Below, in pieces: positions 1 to 7,627 of a DNA stretch of 32,813 bases (the stretch's first letter is position 1; every line of letters starts with the position of its first letter). The notes below the pieces were generated by a model that saw nothing but the letters and a program-made list of their open reading frames with translations, ran no database searches and had not been told where the DNA came from. The stretch is from Hyphomicrobiales bacterium (lineage in GTDB: Bacteria; Pseudomonadota; Alphaproteobacteria; Rhizobiales; Beijerinckiaceae), in NCBI GenBank assembly GCA_019246665.1, contig JAFAQA010000005.1, positions 1 through 32,813 of the forward strand, read 5' to 3'. Both the position numbers and the translations under genes were made by a program.

Positions 1-353
1 AAGTCCGGCGGATTGCACGCATGGACAATATCGAATCCATGCCGGTGCGCCACCTTCAACGAGAGAACGAATTCCCAAAAAAGAGCGACAGCATATTCGA
101 GAAGATAAGTTACGGCGCCCGAGCCTTCCACACCACGTCGATGCCGATAGATGTGCACACCGTCCATCTGCTCGTATGACTTGTCATATTCTTTCTCTTT
201 CGGACAAATGACCGAAACGGTGTAACCAGCCTGGCGCAGCGCTGTGGCCTCCTGCCAAACTCGGCGATCGGCCGGCACCGGCAGGTTTTCGACGATGATA
301 AGGACCGCGCCGGACGCATCACCTCCTGCAGATATGTTGGCCGACAGAACCAT
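1..353 (-). CDS. Glycosyltransferase family 4, N-terminal part (runs off the window)
   Basis: The reverse strand encodes the beginning of a WbuB-like GT4 glycosyltransferase. The frame reads VLIIVENLPVPADRRVWQEA, then AGYTVSVICPKEKEYDKSYE, then a hydrophobic stretch (YLLEYAVALFWEFVLSL) and DIVHACNPPDL at the window edge. These are the usual first Rossmann strand, the DRRVWQEA helix and the H-x-CNPPDL segment of this family, which transfers sugars from nucleotide donors to lipid-linked glycans on the cytoplasmic side of the membrane. Only about 117 residues are inside the window. The start is doubtful. The in-frame ATG at 353 has no clear ribosome binding site, whereas a strong AGGAGG (about 321-327) sits next to an ATG at 319-317 in another frame. 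A two-base surplus in the CGCG run near 305-310 would reconcile them, so the gene may be frameshifted. It is divergent from the deacetylase at 508. Confidence 0.72.
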   Translation of the reverse strand, partial: MVLSANISAGGDASGAVLIIVENLPVPADRRVWQEATALRQAGYTVSVICPKEKEYDKSYEQMDGVHIYRHRRGVEGSGAVTYLLEYAVALFWEFVLSLKVAHRHGFDIVHACNPPD

Positions 354-507
354 TGCGCCTACGTCGGTCAGTGGAAATCTGACAACCTCTGGTATAAAAC
401 TCCCCAACGAGGAGCACAATGTCGAGGTCACGGACGATCCGCAAGGATGACCCGGTGGCCTTGCCGCCGAAGGACGATGCGACAACCCCATACGGCACGC
501 CGACACC

Positions 508-2262
508 ATGGACACGTGCTCTTCGATCGCGCTCCTGCTCCGCAGCGGCACTCCATCGCCCAACGATCGTAACCTGGCGGAAATTCTCGATTTTTTCGGA
601 ATTCCATGGACGGCGCTGACAGTCAGCGAAGCGAGAGCGGGTAATGTAGCCTCGCTGACCGCAAGTCATTCGCAGTTCTCGATCCTCACTTCCGCGCCCT
701 GTCTTGCCGAGGCCGTGCAGCCCTGCAAGGCCGGAGCGTTTCCAACCTGGTTGACCGCAGCCGCTTCCGTGTTTGTCTATGGATTTCAAGCTGCGGATCC
801 CTGCAGGGCTCTGCTGCGCCAGATCACGGGAGACCCGGAGGCGGACATTCACGGCATCGACGCGCGGCCGATAACCGTGTCCGTCACTGATGCTTTTCCA
901 GGTATGTGCGGCCCCATGTCGGCGCTGCGGATCCAACTGGCGCCCGGCGCCGTGGATGCGGCGCTTGTCATCCGGCGTGGGGGAGAATTGCAGAGTATCG
1001 TCGCGGCGCCCGAGGGACACCTGTTCGCCGGCTTTGCTTATTCGGGTGTGCGCTTTTTTGCGGATGCGTCACTGGCGATGGTGGACATTCGCGAACGCGC
1101 CGCGACCTATTTTGATGTGAGGAAGCGTTTTGCCGGCGCGGTGCCGGTCGTGATGTATCTCAAGTGGTCGTTCCGCGGAGTCTGCTGGACCTCCTCCGAA
1201 ACAAGCGCTTGCCTGATCATCGACGATCCACTCCTGAGGCCACGTTACGGCTGTCTCGATTTTGGCGAACTGCTGCAGTTGGCCGACAAGCAGAGGCTCG
1301 CGACAACCATCGGCTTCATTCCGTGGAACTGGCAACGAACAAATCGCGCCACCGTTGCCGCCTTTCGGCAAAATAGCGGAAAACTGTCCGTCTGCGTGCA
1401 TGGCTGCGATCACACCCGTAGTGAATTTGCAGAGCGTTCAGCCGATCTGCTCGACAGAAAGCTCAAGACCGCCAAGTGTCGCATGCAGTCCCTCCTCAAC
1501 AAGACCGCACTTAATCACGATAACATCATGATTTTCCCGCAAGGGGTATTCTCGCCCGAGGCAGTGTCGGCCCTCAAGCGAAATGGCTTCGTCGCAGCGG
1601 TGAACACGAAAGTCGCACCAGCCGATGACGCGTCGAACGAAACGTCGCTTGCCGATCTGTGGAGTGTCGCCATTGTCCGGTATGGGGGATTCCCGATTTA
1701 TACCCGGCGCTACATTGACCACGGAATAGAAAACTTCGCCTTTGACGGAATCTTGGACAAGCCGTGCTTCATTGCCGGGCATCACGAGCTTTTCCGGGAC
1801 CACGCCCGCGAACTGACGGAGTTCCTCCGACAGCTTGAATCCTTGCGGTGGAAACTCTGTTGGCGGACTCTCGGAGACGCCGTCTGCCGGAGCTATGGCG
1901 TTCGACGCGACGGCGGAACAACCATAGTAAAGATGTTTGCTGGACAACTCCGCATCGAAAACATGGAGGCGGCAACGAAACGGATCTGGGTCGTGAAGCA
2001 AGAACCACAAGTCGTTTCTTTGAAAGAGGTTACAGTCAACCAAGACGTCGTCGCCTACGAATATATGGATGGATGTCTTCGATTGATCGTCGATATCTCG
2101 CCCGGCGGGACGGCGGATATACGGTGCGTTTATCACGAAGAGCCGTATGCTTTTTCGGATTCAGAAACCATCTCATACCGACTGGGGGTGGCGGTTCGAC
2201 GATATCTATCCGAACTTCGTGATAATTACGGGTACTGCCGCCAGTTTCGTTGTCGCATGTAG
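508..2262 (+). CDS. Polysaccharide deacetylase-like protein (CE4/NodB-type fold)
   Basis: The 584-residue protein has no obvious signal peptide or membrane span. Its middle carries weak but ordered CE4 motifs: CLIIDDPLL (about residue 235, equivalent to the catalytic Asp-Asp motif), HGCDHTRSEF (about 300, an HxxxH metal site) and IFPQGVFS (about 345, equivalent to the substrate-groove motif). Near residue 425 it has the sequence DKPCFIAGHHELFRDHARE, typical of long deacetylase-like proteins in exopolysaccharide loci. The first 220 residues are unassigned and may form a separate domain. It would remove N- or O-acetyl groups from a glycan, but the activity is inferred. It is the first gene of the plus-strand block, followed by a decayed wzy copy. 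The ATG at 508 lacks a strong ribosome binding site, so the start is uncertain. The last 15 or so residues may be a frameshifted tail. Confidence 0.62.
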   Translation: MDTCSSIALLLRSGTPSPNDRNLAEILDFFGIPWTALTVSEARAGNVASLTASHSQFSILTSAPCLAEAVQPCKAGAFPTWLTAAASVFVYGFQAADPCRALLRQITGDPEADIHGIDARPITVSVTDAFPGMCGPMSALRIQLAPGAVDAALVIRRGGELQSIVAAPEGHLFAGFAYSGVRFFADASLAMVDIRERAATYFDVRKRFAGAVPVVMYLKWSFRGVCWTSSETSACLIIDDPLLRPRYGCLDFGELLQLADKQRLATTIGFIPWNWQRTNRATVAAFRQNSGKLSVCVHGCDHTRSEFAERSADLLDRKLKTAKCRMQSLLNKTALNHDNIMIFPQGVFSPEAVSALKRNGFVAAVNTKVAPADDASNETSLADLWSVAIVRYGGFPIYTRRYIDHGIENFAFDGILDKPCFIAGHHELFRDHARELTEFLRQLESLRWKLCWRTLGDAVCRSYGVRRDGGTTIVKMFAGQLRIENMEAATKRIWVVKQEPQVVSLKEVTVNQDVVAYEYMDGCLRLIVDISPGGTADIRCVYHEEPYAFSDSETISYRLGVAVRRYLSELRDNYGYCRQFRCRM

Positions 2263-2436
2263 CCGAAAGCAGATCGCTTCCCGACGGACGCCGACGCCTG
2301 ACCCGATACTGTCGGAGAACTCAAAGGATTACCTCCAATTCGCAGAGTTCGCGCAGTATCAGACGTCAAACGGCTCTGCATATAATCGTCAAAAATGAGA
2401 CGGAGAATCCTCGCGCACTAGTCACGTCGAAGGGCG

Positions 2437-2886
2437 ATGACGGCACGCAAAAGGCATTCGACAAAACACGGTCATCGGCAGATGAACGGCTCCCGCTCGA
2501 ATTCCAGTTCCCTTGCGCCGTTGCGAGCAGATACATTGTTCCCTATTCTTATCGGGATATTTGCTCTGATCGCAGGCGGATTGACGGCAATGGTCGGGGG
2601 AGCGATTCCCTTGTTGTTTATTCGTTGGCGTTTGTCGGCGGTGGTTCTCGCCAACTCCCGGGATGGGATCTGGCTGTCGGTGTTACTGTTGCCCTTCGCG
2701 TCAGCCTATCTGGTTCCACGTCAGGTCTTTGGGCTCACGGGACTTGATTCGGAAATTGCCTGCTCGTGTTTCCCCGTCAGGCGCTATTGGCTTATGTCGT
2801 CATCAATTTCGGGCGCAGTGAGCACATACCTGCAGGACAGTTTTGCCAAGCCGCAACCAGTCGGCATGGACCTGGGATGTCGGTAA
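2437..2886 (+). pseudogene. Decayed N-terminal fragment of a wzy-type O-antigen ligase/polymerase (upstream paralogous copy)
   Basis: This reading frame contains two hydrophobic helices and the segment DGIWLSVLLLPFASAYLVPR. It matches NGIWLLALLLPFASTQLVPR in the intact polymerase just downstream, with the same order of helices before it. After LTGLD the similarity breaks. The rest (from about 2770) is a scrambled stretch that also occurs near 7360-7480. The frame stops at 2886, nine bases inside the intact wzy. I read it as the leftover of a tandem wzy duplication that lost its central and C-terminal parts. An intact short membrane protein is possible but less likely. The 170 bases between the deacetylase and this fragment hold nothing I recognise. 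Confidence 0.7.
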
Positions 2887-4394
2887 ACCAACCAATGTCA
2901 ACGAATTCGACACTAGACGATGCCTCCCAATTGAGTGTTAGCATTCTAACGTTAGTATTTGTTGGCATATCTGCGGCAATGATCGGTGGAACGATTGCAT
3001 TTCTCGGCGATGTTGCCTACGCTCTTCTCTATTGCTCTTTTGTGTTCGCACTCATTATTTTTGCTAACTACCGGAACGGCATTTGGCTGCTCGCATTGCT
3101 GTTGCCATTCGCCTCGACCCAGCTTGTTCCACGTCAACTTTTCGGGGTAATCGGATTGAACCCATTCAATATCTTGTTTGTGCTCACCCTCCTATCGTTG
3201 TTCGCAGCTTCCGCATTCAGGCGAGAAGATATTAACTTCGTCAGTTTGCCAACTACTTTTTTGATTTATGTGGGCGTCGTGTCACTTGGCGCCTACGTCG
3301 GCGTGGGTTCGGTGGAAAAGGCGATCGTAATTCCACCTAACTTTGAGCCCTTAACAAAAACCGCATATCTGCTGGAATTTGTGAAGTCACTGATAATGCT
3401 TGCCGTGGCGTGGTTGGCGGCGATTCTTTCCCGAAACGGCAATGGACGCTCTGTAATCTGGGCTTTAGCAGCCGCTTACGTTACCTTTTCCTTCGTGATT
3501 GCCTGTTATCTGGTTGTCAATGGCATTACCCTGGAGAGCTTGGCGACTGGCGAGTCGACGCCGACCGCGTTCGCTCCGGTCGACAGAAACTTTCTAAATT
3601 GGACCGGATTACATGCCAATGAAGTAGGCCTGCTGGCCAACATTGGGTTCGCGATCCTCCTCTACACCGCACTCGCCACCTCTGCACCCTGGTCGCGTGC
3701 AATACTACTGGCATGCGCCGGCGCTGCCGCAACGATGGCCGCGTTGACCTTTTCGCGAGCCGCTTTCGTGGGGATTGGGATCACATTGGGCTATTACGCG
3801 TGGAAACAGCGAAGCATGGGTCGGTTCTTGCTTGCGCTGTCTGCAATCGTGACGGTTGCATTGCTATTGCCCGACGCGTTCCTTGAACGGGCATCGACCG
3901 GCCTGGCAACCTGGGACGAACAGGCGATTACCGCTGGTCGGCTCGACCAAATCTGGCGTCCATTGATAGGGACTTTTTGGGAGGCGCCCATCATTGGTCA
4001 TGGCCTCTATTCGACGCAGTGGGCGACCCCGAATCTCCGTGGCGAAATGCTTCCGGTCGATCATCCGCATAGCGCCTATCTGGCCGTCGCGCTTGACCAT
4101 GGAATAGTGGGTGTTGTGGTTGTGGCGGTTTTCTTCTGGTCGGTATGGCGGACGTTTAGTTATTTATCCAAGCACCACGTCGATCCGCAATGGCGCGGTG
4201 TTTTTGAAGGCTGCATGGTTTGCCTGTTGTGCCTCGCATCCGACGGATTGACGGATGGTCGATTTACCCCGGTTCCCCAGCAGGCGGCCCTATGGCTATG
4301 TTACGGGCTCGCCCTCGGTCAGGCCCAATCAACGGGTTCCACCAAGAACTCTGCCCATTTTTGGAGGAGGTTGGGGGGCTCAGGTCGAGCGTGA
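2877..4394 (+). CDS. O-antigen ligase / polysaccharide polymerase (Wzy_C family)
   Basis: This is a polytopic inner-membrane protein of 505 residues with about ten to twelve hydrophobic segments. It has a large periplasmic loop followed by the conserved VDHPHSAYLAVALDHGIVG motif (about residue 400), typical of Wzy polymerases and WaaL ligases. Such proteins join undecaprenyl-linked repeat units, or transfer the finished glycan, on the periplasmic face. The frame is open further upstream (to 2766), but the preceding residues are not membrane-like. The ATG at 2877 begins MSVNQPMSTNSTLD, a start also preserved in the decayed copy at 7466, so I chose it; the ATG at 2895 is an alternative. It is flanked by two decayed relatives, one on each side. 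Base composition is more AT-rich than that of the GC-rich genes further right. Polymerase rather than ligase is inferred from the wzx, wzz and sugar-transferase context. Confidence 0.85.
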   Translation: MSVNQPMSTNSTLDDASQLSVSILTLVFVGISAAMIGGTIAFLGDVAYALLYCSFVFALIIFANYRNGIWLLALLLPFASTQLVPRQLFGVIGLNPFNILFVLTLLSLFAASAFRREDINFVSLPTTFLIYVGVVSLGAYVGVGSVEKAIVIPPNFEPLTKTAYLLEFVKSLIMLAVAWLAAILSRNGNGRSVIWALAAAYVTFSFVIACYLVVNGITLESLATGESTPTAFAPVDRNFLNWTGLHANEVGLLANIGFAILLYTALATSAPWSRAILLACAGAAATMAALTFSRAAFVGIGITLGYYAWKQRSMGRFLLALSAIVTVALLLPDAFLERASTGLATWDEQAITAGRLDQIWRPLIGTFWEAPIIGHGLYSTQWATPNLRGEMLPVDHPHSAYLAVALDHGIVGVVVVAVFFWSVWRTFSYLSKHHVDPQWRGVFEGCMVCLLCLASDGLTDGRFTPVPQQAALWLCYGLALGQAQSTGSTKNSAHFWRRLGGSGRA

Positions 4395-4404
4395 GGCTAT
4401 TACA

Positions 4405-4506
4405 ATAAGGCGACGCGAGATCATCTCGCTTCTCGGCGCAGCGATCGTGCGGCCGCTCCTGGCGCGCTCGCGCAGCAACCCCGCCAGAAGAGACGGATCG
4501 GTGTAA
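4405..4506 (+). pseudogene. Leftover leader of an ABC-type substrate-binding protein
   Basis: A short open stretch reads IRRREIISLLGAAIVRPLLA and then RSRSN. This closely resembles the twin-arginine-like leader (RRREFITLLGGAAAWPLAARAQ) that begins many substrate-binding proteins of rhizobial ABC transporters. Nothing of the mature protein follows, because the frame ends at 4506 just before the sugar transferase. It is probably a scrap of an unrelated gene left between wzy and the sugar transferase. Its short length limits confidence. Confidence 0.45.
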
Positions 4507-4509
4507 CTG

Positions 4510-5229
4510 ATGGGTGGCTTCGACGAAAGCGATCAGAAAGCGAAGTCCCGGGTCAGGGCGTTCCGGGAAGAACAGCAAAACGCGCCGGTTCTGGGAGATC
4601 CAAGGATCGACCAGCGACGCGGAAAGCGCATTCTTGACTTCGCGGTCGCCTGTCCACTGCTCTTGCTTTGTGCACCACTTATGATCGGATTGACCATCCT
4701 GATCCGGCTTAGCAGTCGCGGACCGGCCATGATTCGGCAGATCCGCATAGGCCAGAACGAGCGACCATTCAAAATGTTCAAGTTCCGAACCATGTACCTC
4801 GACGTTGACGACACGCCTCTGAGGCAAATGAACATCCGAGAGCTATTGGGGTGCCAACCAGGAACCAGCGATGGCGTCTTCAAATTGGAGGCAGACCCGC
4901 GGATTACGAACGTGGGTCGCCTTCTTCGGCGGTTCAGCTTGGACGAGCTCCCACAATTGTTCAATGTGCTGCGTGGCGACATGTCAATGGTCGGGCCTCG
5001 GCCATCATTGCCGTGGGAATTCGAGCTGTTCACAGCCGAGCAACGCAGGAAGCACGACTGTCTCCCCGGCATCACAGGGTTGTGGCAAGTCAATGGCCGC
5101 AACCGGCTATCGATGCCGGAAATGCTGGCGCTGGATCTGGTCTATGCACGATCCCGATCGCTATGGCTCGATCTCTGGATCCTTTGCCGCACTCCTGGAG
5201 CAGTTCTATTCGATCGAACGGTTAGGTAG
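4510..5229 (+). CDS. Initiating sugar transferase (ExoY/PssA/WbaP C-terminal family)
   Basis: A 239-residue bacterial sugar transferase that moves a sugar-1-phosphate from a nucleotide sugar to undecaprenyl phosphate, starting the repeat unit. The hydrophobic anchor is at residues 41-66. It is followed by the family's conserved RIGQNERPFKMFKFRTM (79-95), [20 protein letters not shown] (140-159, with the catalytic Asp-Glu), MVGPRPSLP and PGITGLWQVNGRNRL (186-200). It lacks the four extra N-terminal helices of WbaP and so is the short ExoY-like form. The ATG at 4510 lies four bases after the preceding scrap and gives a normal length. A second enzyme of this family sits at 26230-26946, so the locus has two potential initiators. 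Confidence 0.92.
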   Translation: MGGFDESDQKAKSRVRAFREEQQNAPVLGDPRIDQRRGKRILDFAVACPLLLLCAPLMIGLTILIRLSSRGPAMIRQIRIGQNERPFKMFKFRTMYLDVDDTPLRQMNIRELLGCQPGTSDGVFKLEADPRITNVGRLLRRFSLDELPQLFNVLRGDMSMVGPRPSLPWEFELFTAEQRRKHDCLPGITGLWQVNGRNRLSMPEMLALDLVYARSRSLWLDLWILCRTPGAVLFDRTVR

Positions 5230-5279
5230 ACCGAAGAATGGCAGGAGCGAGGAATTAGCAGGGATGGGGGAGGATATCC

Positions 5280-6314
5280 ATGCTAGAGCATATCGATGGA
5301 CAGCCCGAAATGTGGCGCGCGATTGCGCATCACCCGTTAAATAGCTTGTTCTCCTCGCAGTGTTGGACGGAGGCGGTAGTCCGGACGTACGGTTTCAAGG
5401 TCTCGGCATCTATGAAAGGAGTTCAAAATGACGGCAAGGCAGACGGGGCCATCCTATATTGTCACCTCTCCGATCTGAAGGGCGAGCGGATTGTTTGCGG
5501 CCCATTTTCAGATTACTGCGATCCACTGATTAGTGATGTCGACACTTGGCGCGAGCTTGTAGCCCCGCTGATTTCCTTGGGCCTTCCGATCACGCTTCGC
5601 TGTCTTAGCAATCAATTGCCGGCAAAAGATGAGCGCTTTGTGAAGGTTAGCGAAGCGGCTTGGCACGGCATCGACATCGCTCGCCCGGAGCTTGAAATAT
5701 GGGGCGGCTTCCTGGGGGCAGCTCGTCAGAATATCAGGAAGGCTCAGCGGAGCGGCGTCAAAATCCGTGCGAGCCGCGAGCTCCATGACCTTCATGTCTT
5801 CTATGAGATGCATTGTCACATTCGAAAATCCAAATATCGTCTCCTTCCGCAGCCCTTTGTTTTTTTTGAGAACCTGCATGGTTCGTTTGCAGAAAATAAT
5901 AGCTTGACGGTTCTTCTTGCCGAGGTTGGCGGCTCTCCCGTCGCCGCCACCGTATTTCTCGAATGCGGAGGCACACTGTATTATAAGTTCAACGCCTCCT
6001 TGGAAAGCCGCCTGTGTCCCAATGACCTTCTTGTCTGGGAAGGCATCAGAATTGGACAGAGCCGTGGCCTTAAGCTGCTCGACTTTGGCGCATCCGACCT
6101 CGATCAACCCGGATTGATTCGATTTAAGCGCAAATTCGCTACGGTCGAGCGGAGAATTTTCCGGCTGCAGTTTGAGCCGGAGGGATATCCCGACCGGCGA
6201 GTCTCGGCGGTCAACAAGACTCTGAGTTCCCTTACACATTGGCTCACCGATCCGAGCGTGCCCGATCCGATCACTCAGGCCGCGGGAGCCGACCTATATG
6301 CCGTGTTCTGCTGA
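5280..6314 (+). CDS. FemAB/GNAT-like acyltransferase (BioF2-type acetyltransferase domain)
   Basis: This 344-residue soluble protein resembles the FemAB-related and CelD/BcsL group. The segment FLGAARQNIRKAQRSGVKIR (about 144-163) is the typical NxRKAxR-G helix. It is followed by a GNAT-like core: LLAEVGGSPVAATVFLECGG (about 211-230), LYYKFNASLESRLCPNDLLV and LLDFGASDLDQPGLIRFKRK. FemAB enzymes transfer aminoacyl groups to peptidoglycan. Relatives in exopolysaccharide loci, including those linked to exosortases, have unproven roles and may acylate the glycan. A strong GGGGAGG about ten bases before the ATG at 5280 supports the start. It follows the sugar transferase by about 50 bases, so the two are probably co-transcribed. 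No exosortase is seen in the window. Confidence 0.8.
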   Translation: MLEHIDGQPEMWRAIAHHPLNSLFSSQCWTEAVVRTYGFKVSASMKGVQNDGKADGAILYCHLSDLKGERIVCGPFSDYCDPLISDVDTWRELVAPLISLGLPITLRCLSNQLPAKDERFVKVSEAAWHGIDIARPELEIWGGFLGAARQNIRKAQRSGVKIRASRELHDLHVFYEMHCHIRKSKYRLLPQPFVFFENLHGSFAENNSLTVLLAEVGGSPVAATVFLECGGTLYYKFNASLESRLCPNDLLVWEGIRIGQSRGLKLLDFGASDLDQPGLIRFKRKFATVERRIFRLQFEPEGYPDRRVSAVNKTLSSLTHWLTDPSVPDPITQAAGADLYAVFC

Positions 6315-6396
6315 ATGTGCAGCTTAACCGAATTACTCGTCCGTGAAAATTATCGATTTGATGAACGGGCAACCTTGATCGATCTGAAGAAGCCGA

Positions 6397-6570
6397 TCAG
6401 GAATTAAACAACAAAAGCGTGAGCCAGCGGAGCAGCAGGCGGAAGTTGTAGCCAGCGGGGGCGAGAACAGCATTGATGGCGTCGCCCTGGGGGTGCCAGA
6501 GATAGTTGTGGCCCATGCGGTGCTCGGCCTTGAGATGACCGATGACGGGCTCAGTGGCGGATCTAGAAGC
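6397..6570 (-). mobile_element. C-terminal remnant of an IS5-family transposase
   Basis: The reverse strand reads SATEPVIGHLKAEHRMGHNY, then LWHPQGDAINAVLAPAGYNF and RLLLRWLTLLLFNS before a stop at 6397. This is the standard C-terminal end of IS5-type transposases, including the catalytic Glu region. Nothing of the N-terminal half or of the terminal inverted repeats is visible. Its upstream edge abuts a decayed methyltransferase, so a deletion probably joined the two. The 80 bases between the FemAB-like gene and this remnant hold nothing recognisable. Confidence 0.72.
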
Positions 6571-7111
6571 CGACCTTACGCTCGCTGTGCAGGATGTCGT
6601 GAATGAAAAGATCAAATGTCCGAGGTCGCCAACCGTTTAGTTGAATGTCTCTGCTCGAGCCGAGTATGTACGACCATCGTCGACCCCGAAATATGTCGCC
6701 AACTGCAATTCCAATTTGCTGTTTCCACTCAGGCTCTATTGGCGGCCGATCAATGCTCCACAGGCAACCGTTCCCATTTTTCTCGAGAGCCTCAAGAATG
6801 AAGCGGGAAGAGATGCCAGGGCAACTCCAGTCTCCATAACATTTCTCGGCTTTGGCTCACGGACCGGTACCAAATTGCCCGCACAAACCAGCATCACCGT
6901 CGTTCCAACCCTTGAAGCTCGCCGGACCTGCACGAATTCCTCTCTCCTGCATTTCGGCGATGACAGCGGCCCATAGTACCCAGAATTCAGAAACGAACTC
7001 TCCCGATGAGGACAAGTTAGCAAATGACTGCAGACTCCCAATCCGTGTCACTGCAGGATATATGGCCGAAGATCCAATGGGGCACGCCCTTTTTTGAATT
7101 GCTACGATCAC
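6563..7111 (-). pseudogene. Frameshifted and truncated class I SAM methyltransferase (Methyltransf_24-like)
   Basis: Pieces in different reverse frames join into a family signature. First comes AGPASFKGWNDGDAGLCGQF (about 6870-6930). In another frame there is REPKPRNVMETGVAL (the SAM-binding VVETGVAHG region). Back in the first frame, after a TGA at 6857, come CPGISSRFILEALEKNGNGC, LWSIDRPPIEPEWKQQIGIA, RRWSYILGSSR and FDLFIHDILHSE. The frame ends at 6563 against the IS5 remnant, so the C-terminal third is missing. The intact relatives are found in polysaccharide loci and probably methylate sugars. It is on the opposite strand to the neighbouring intact genes. A similar C-terminal piece lies at about 17590-17800. 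Two frame disruptions and the truncation make it non-functional. Confidence 0.72.
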
Positions 7112-7215
7112 TTAATGGAAGAAGATCCTCATCGTGCGTTCAGTCGAGTAACCGATTTGGGCGTGCGTAGGAACACGGATTATGAGCTACGCTCCTCTGG
7201 GGTACACAGGTAGGA

Positions 7216-7241
7216 GTACCCGCGCGCTTTGCGCGGGGTAC
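7216..7241. repeat. Strong hairpin followed by an imperfect direct repeat
   Basis: GTACCC-g-CGCGC-ttt-GCGCG-GGGTAC forms an 11-pair stem with one bulged G and a three-base loop. It is immediately followed by a second, imperfect copy of its left arm (from about 7238: GTACCCGCGAGCTTCGCCC). There is no T-run, so it is not a classical terminator. It sits between the decayed methyltransferase and the decayed wzy copy. It could be a small intergenic palindrome or an insertion sequence end. Confidence 0.5.
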
Positions 7242-7265
7242 CCGCGAGCTTCGCCCATGATTATT

Positions 7266-7627
7266 ATTGGATCATTTGGCCCAGTCGTGGATTGACCGCG
7301 ATGATCGGGGCGGTATGCTTGGCTTCGCTCCTAAGATCGGTTTCCCCGGCTGGCGCTGGCGCTATTGGCTTATGTCGTCATCAATTCGGGCGATGAGACT
7401 TTGACAGTGAGCACATACCTGCAGGACAGTTTTGCCAAGCCGAAAACAGTCGGCATGGACTTGGGATGTCGGTAAACCAACCAATGTCAACGAATTCGAC
7501 GCTCGACCATGGCCCTCACCGGATGGATAGCGTTCTAACTCTAATATTGCTTGGCATTTCCGTCGTGCTGATCGGTGGCGCCGCGTTGGCCCAGTCAACG
7601 TGTTCCAATAAGAGACCGCCGCTATGA
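7266..7627 (+). pseudogene. Internally deleted copy of the wzy-type polymerase
   Basis: Bases 7359-7505 closely match 2782-2925, including the shared stretch running into ATGTCGGTAAACCAACCAATG. A short open frame at 7466-7627 encodes 53 residues. It starts MSVNQPMSTNSTLD like the intact wzy, continues with part of its first helix (SVLTLILLGISVVLIGG), then jumps in frame to ALAQSTCSNK. That tail corresponds to the intact protein's C-terminal ALGQAQSTGSTKN. It is therefore a wzy copy that lost about 450 codons. Upstream, 7288-7320 also resembles the helix region of the decayed copy at 2575-2605. The frame overlaps the ATG of the glycosyltransferase at 7624. Whether the mini-protein is made is unknown. 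Confidence 0.7.

Noticed and set aside
319-1020. 233-codon reverse frame opposite the deacetylase
   Set aside because: Arg/Gly-rich composition with no motif; it is the antisense shadow of the plus-strand gene.
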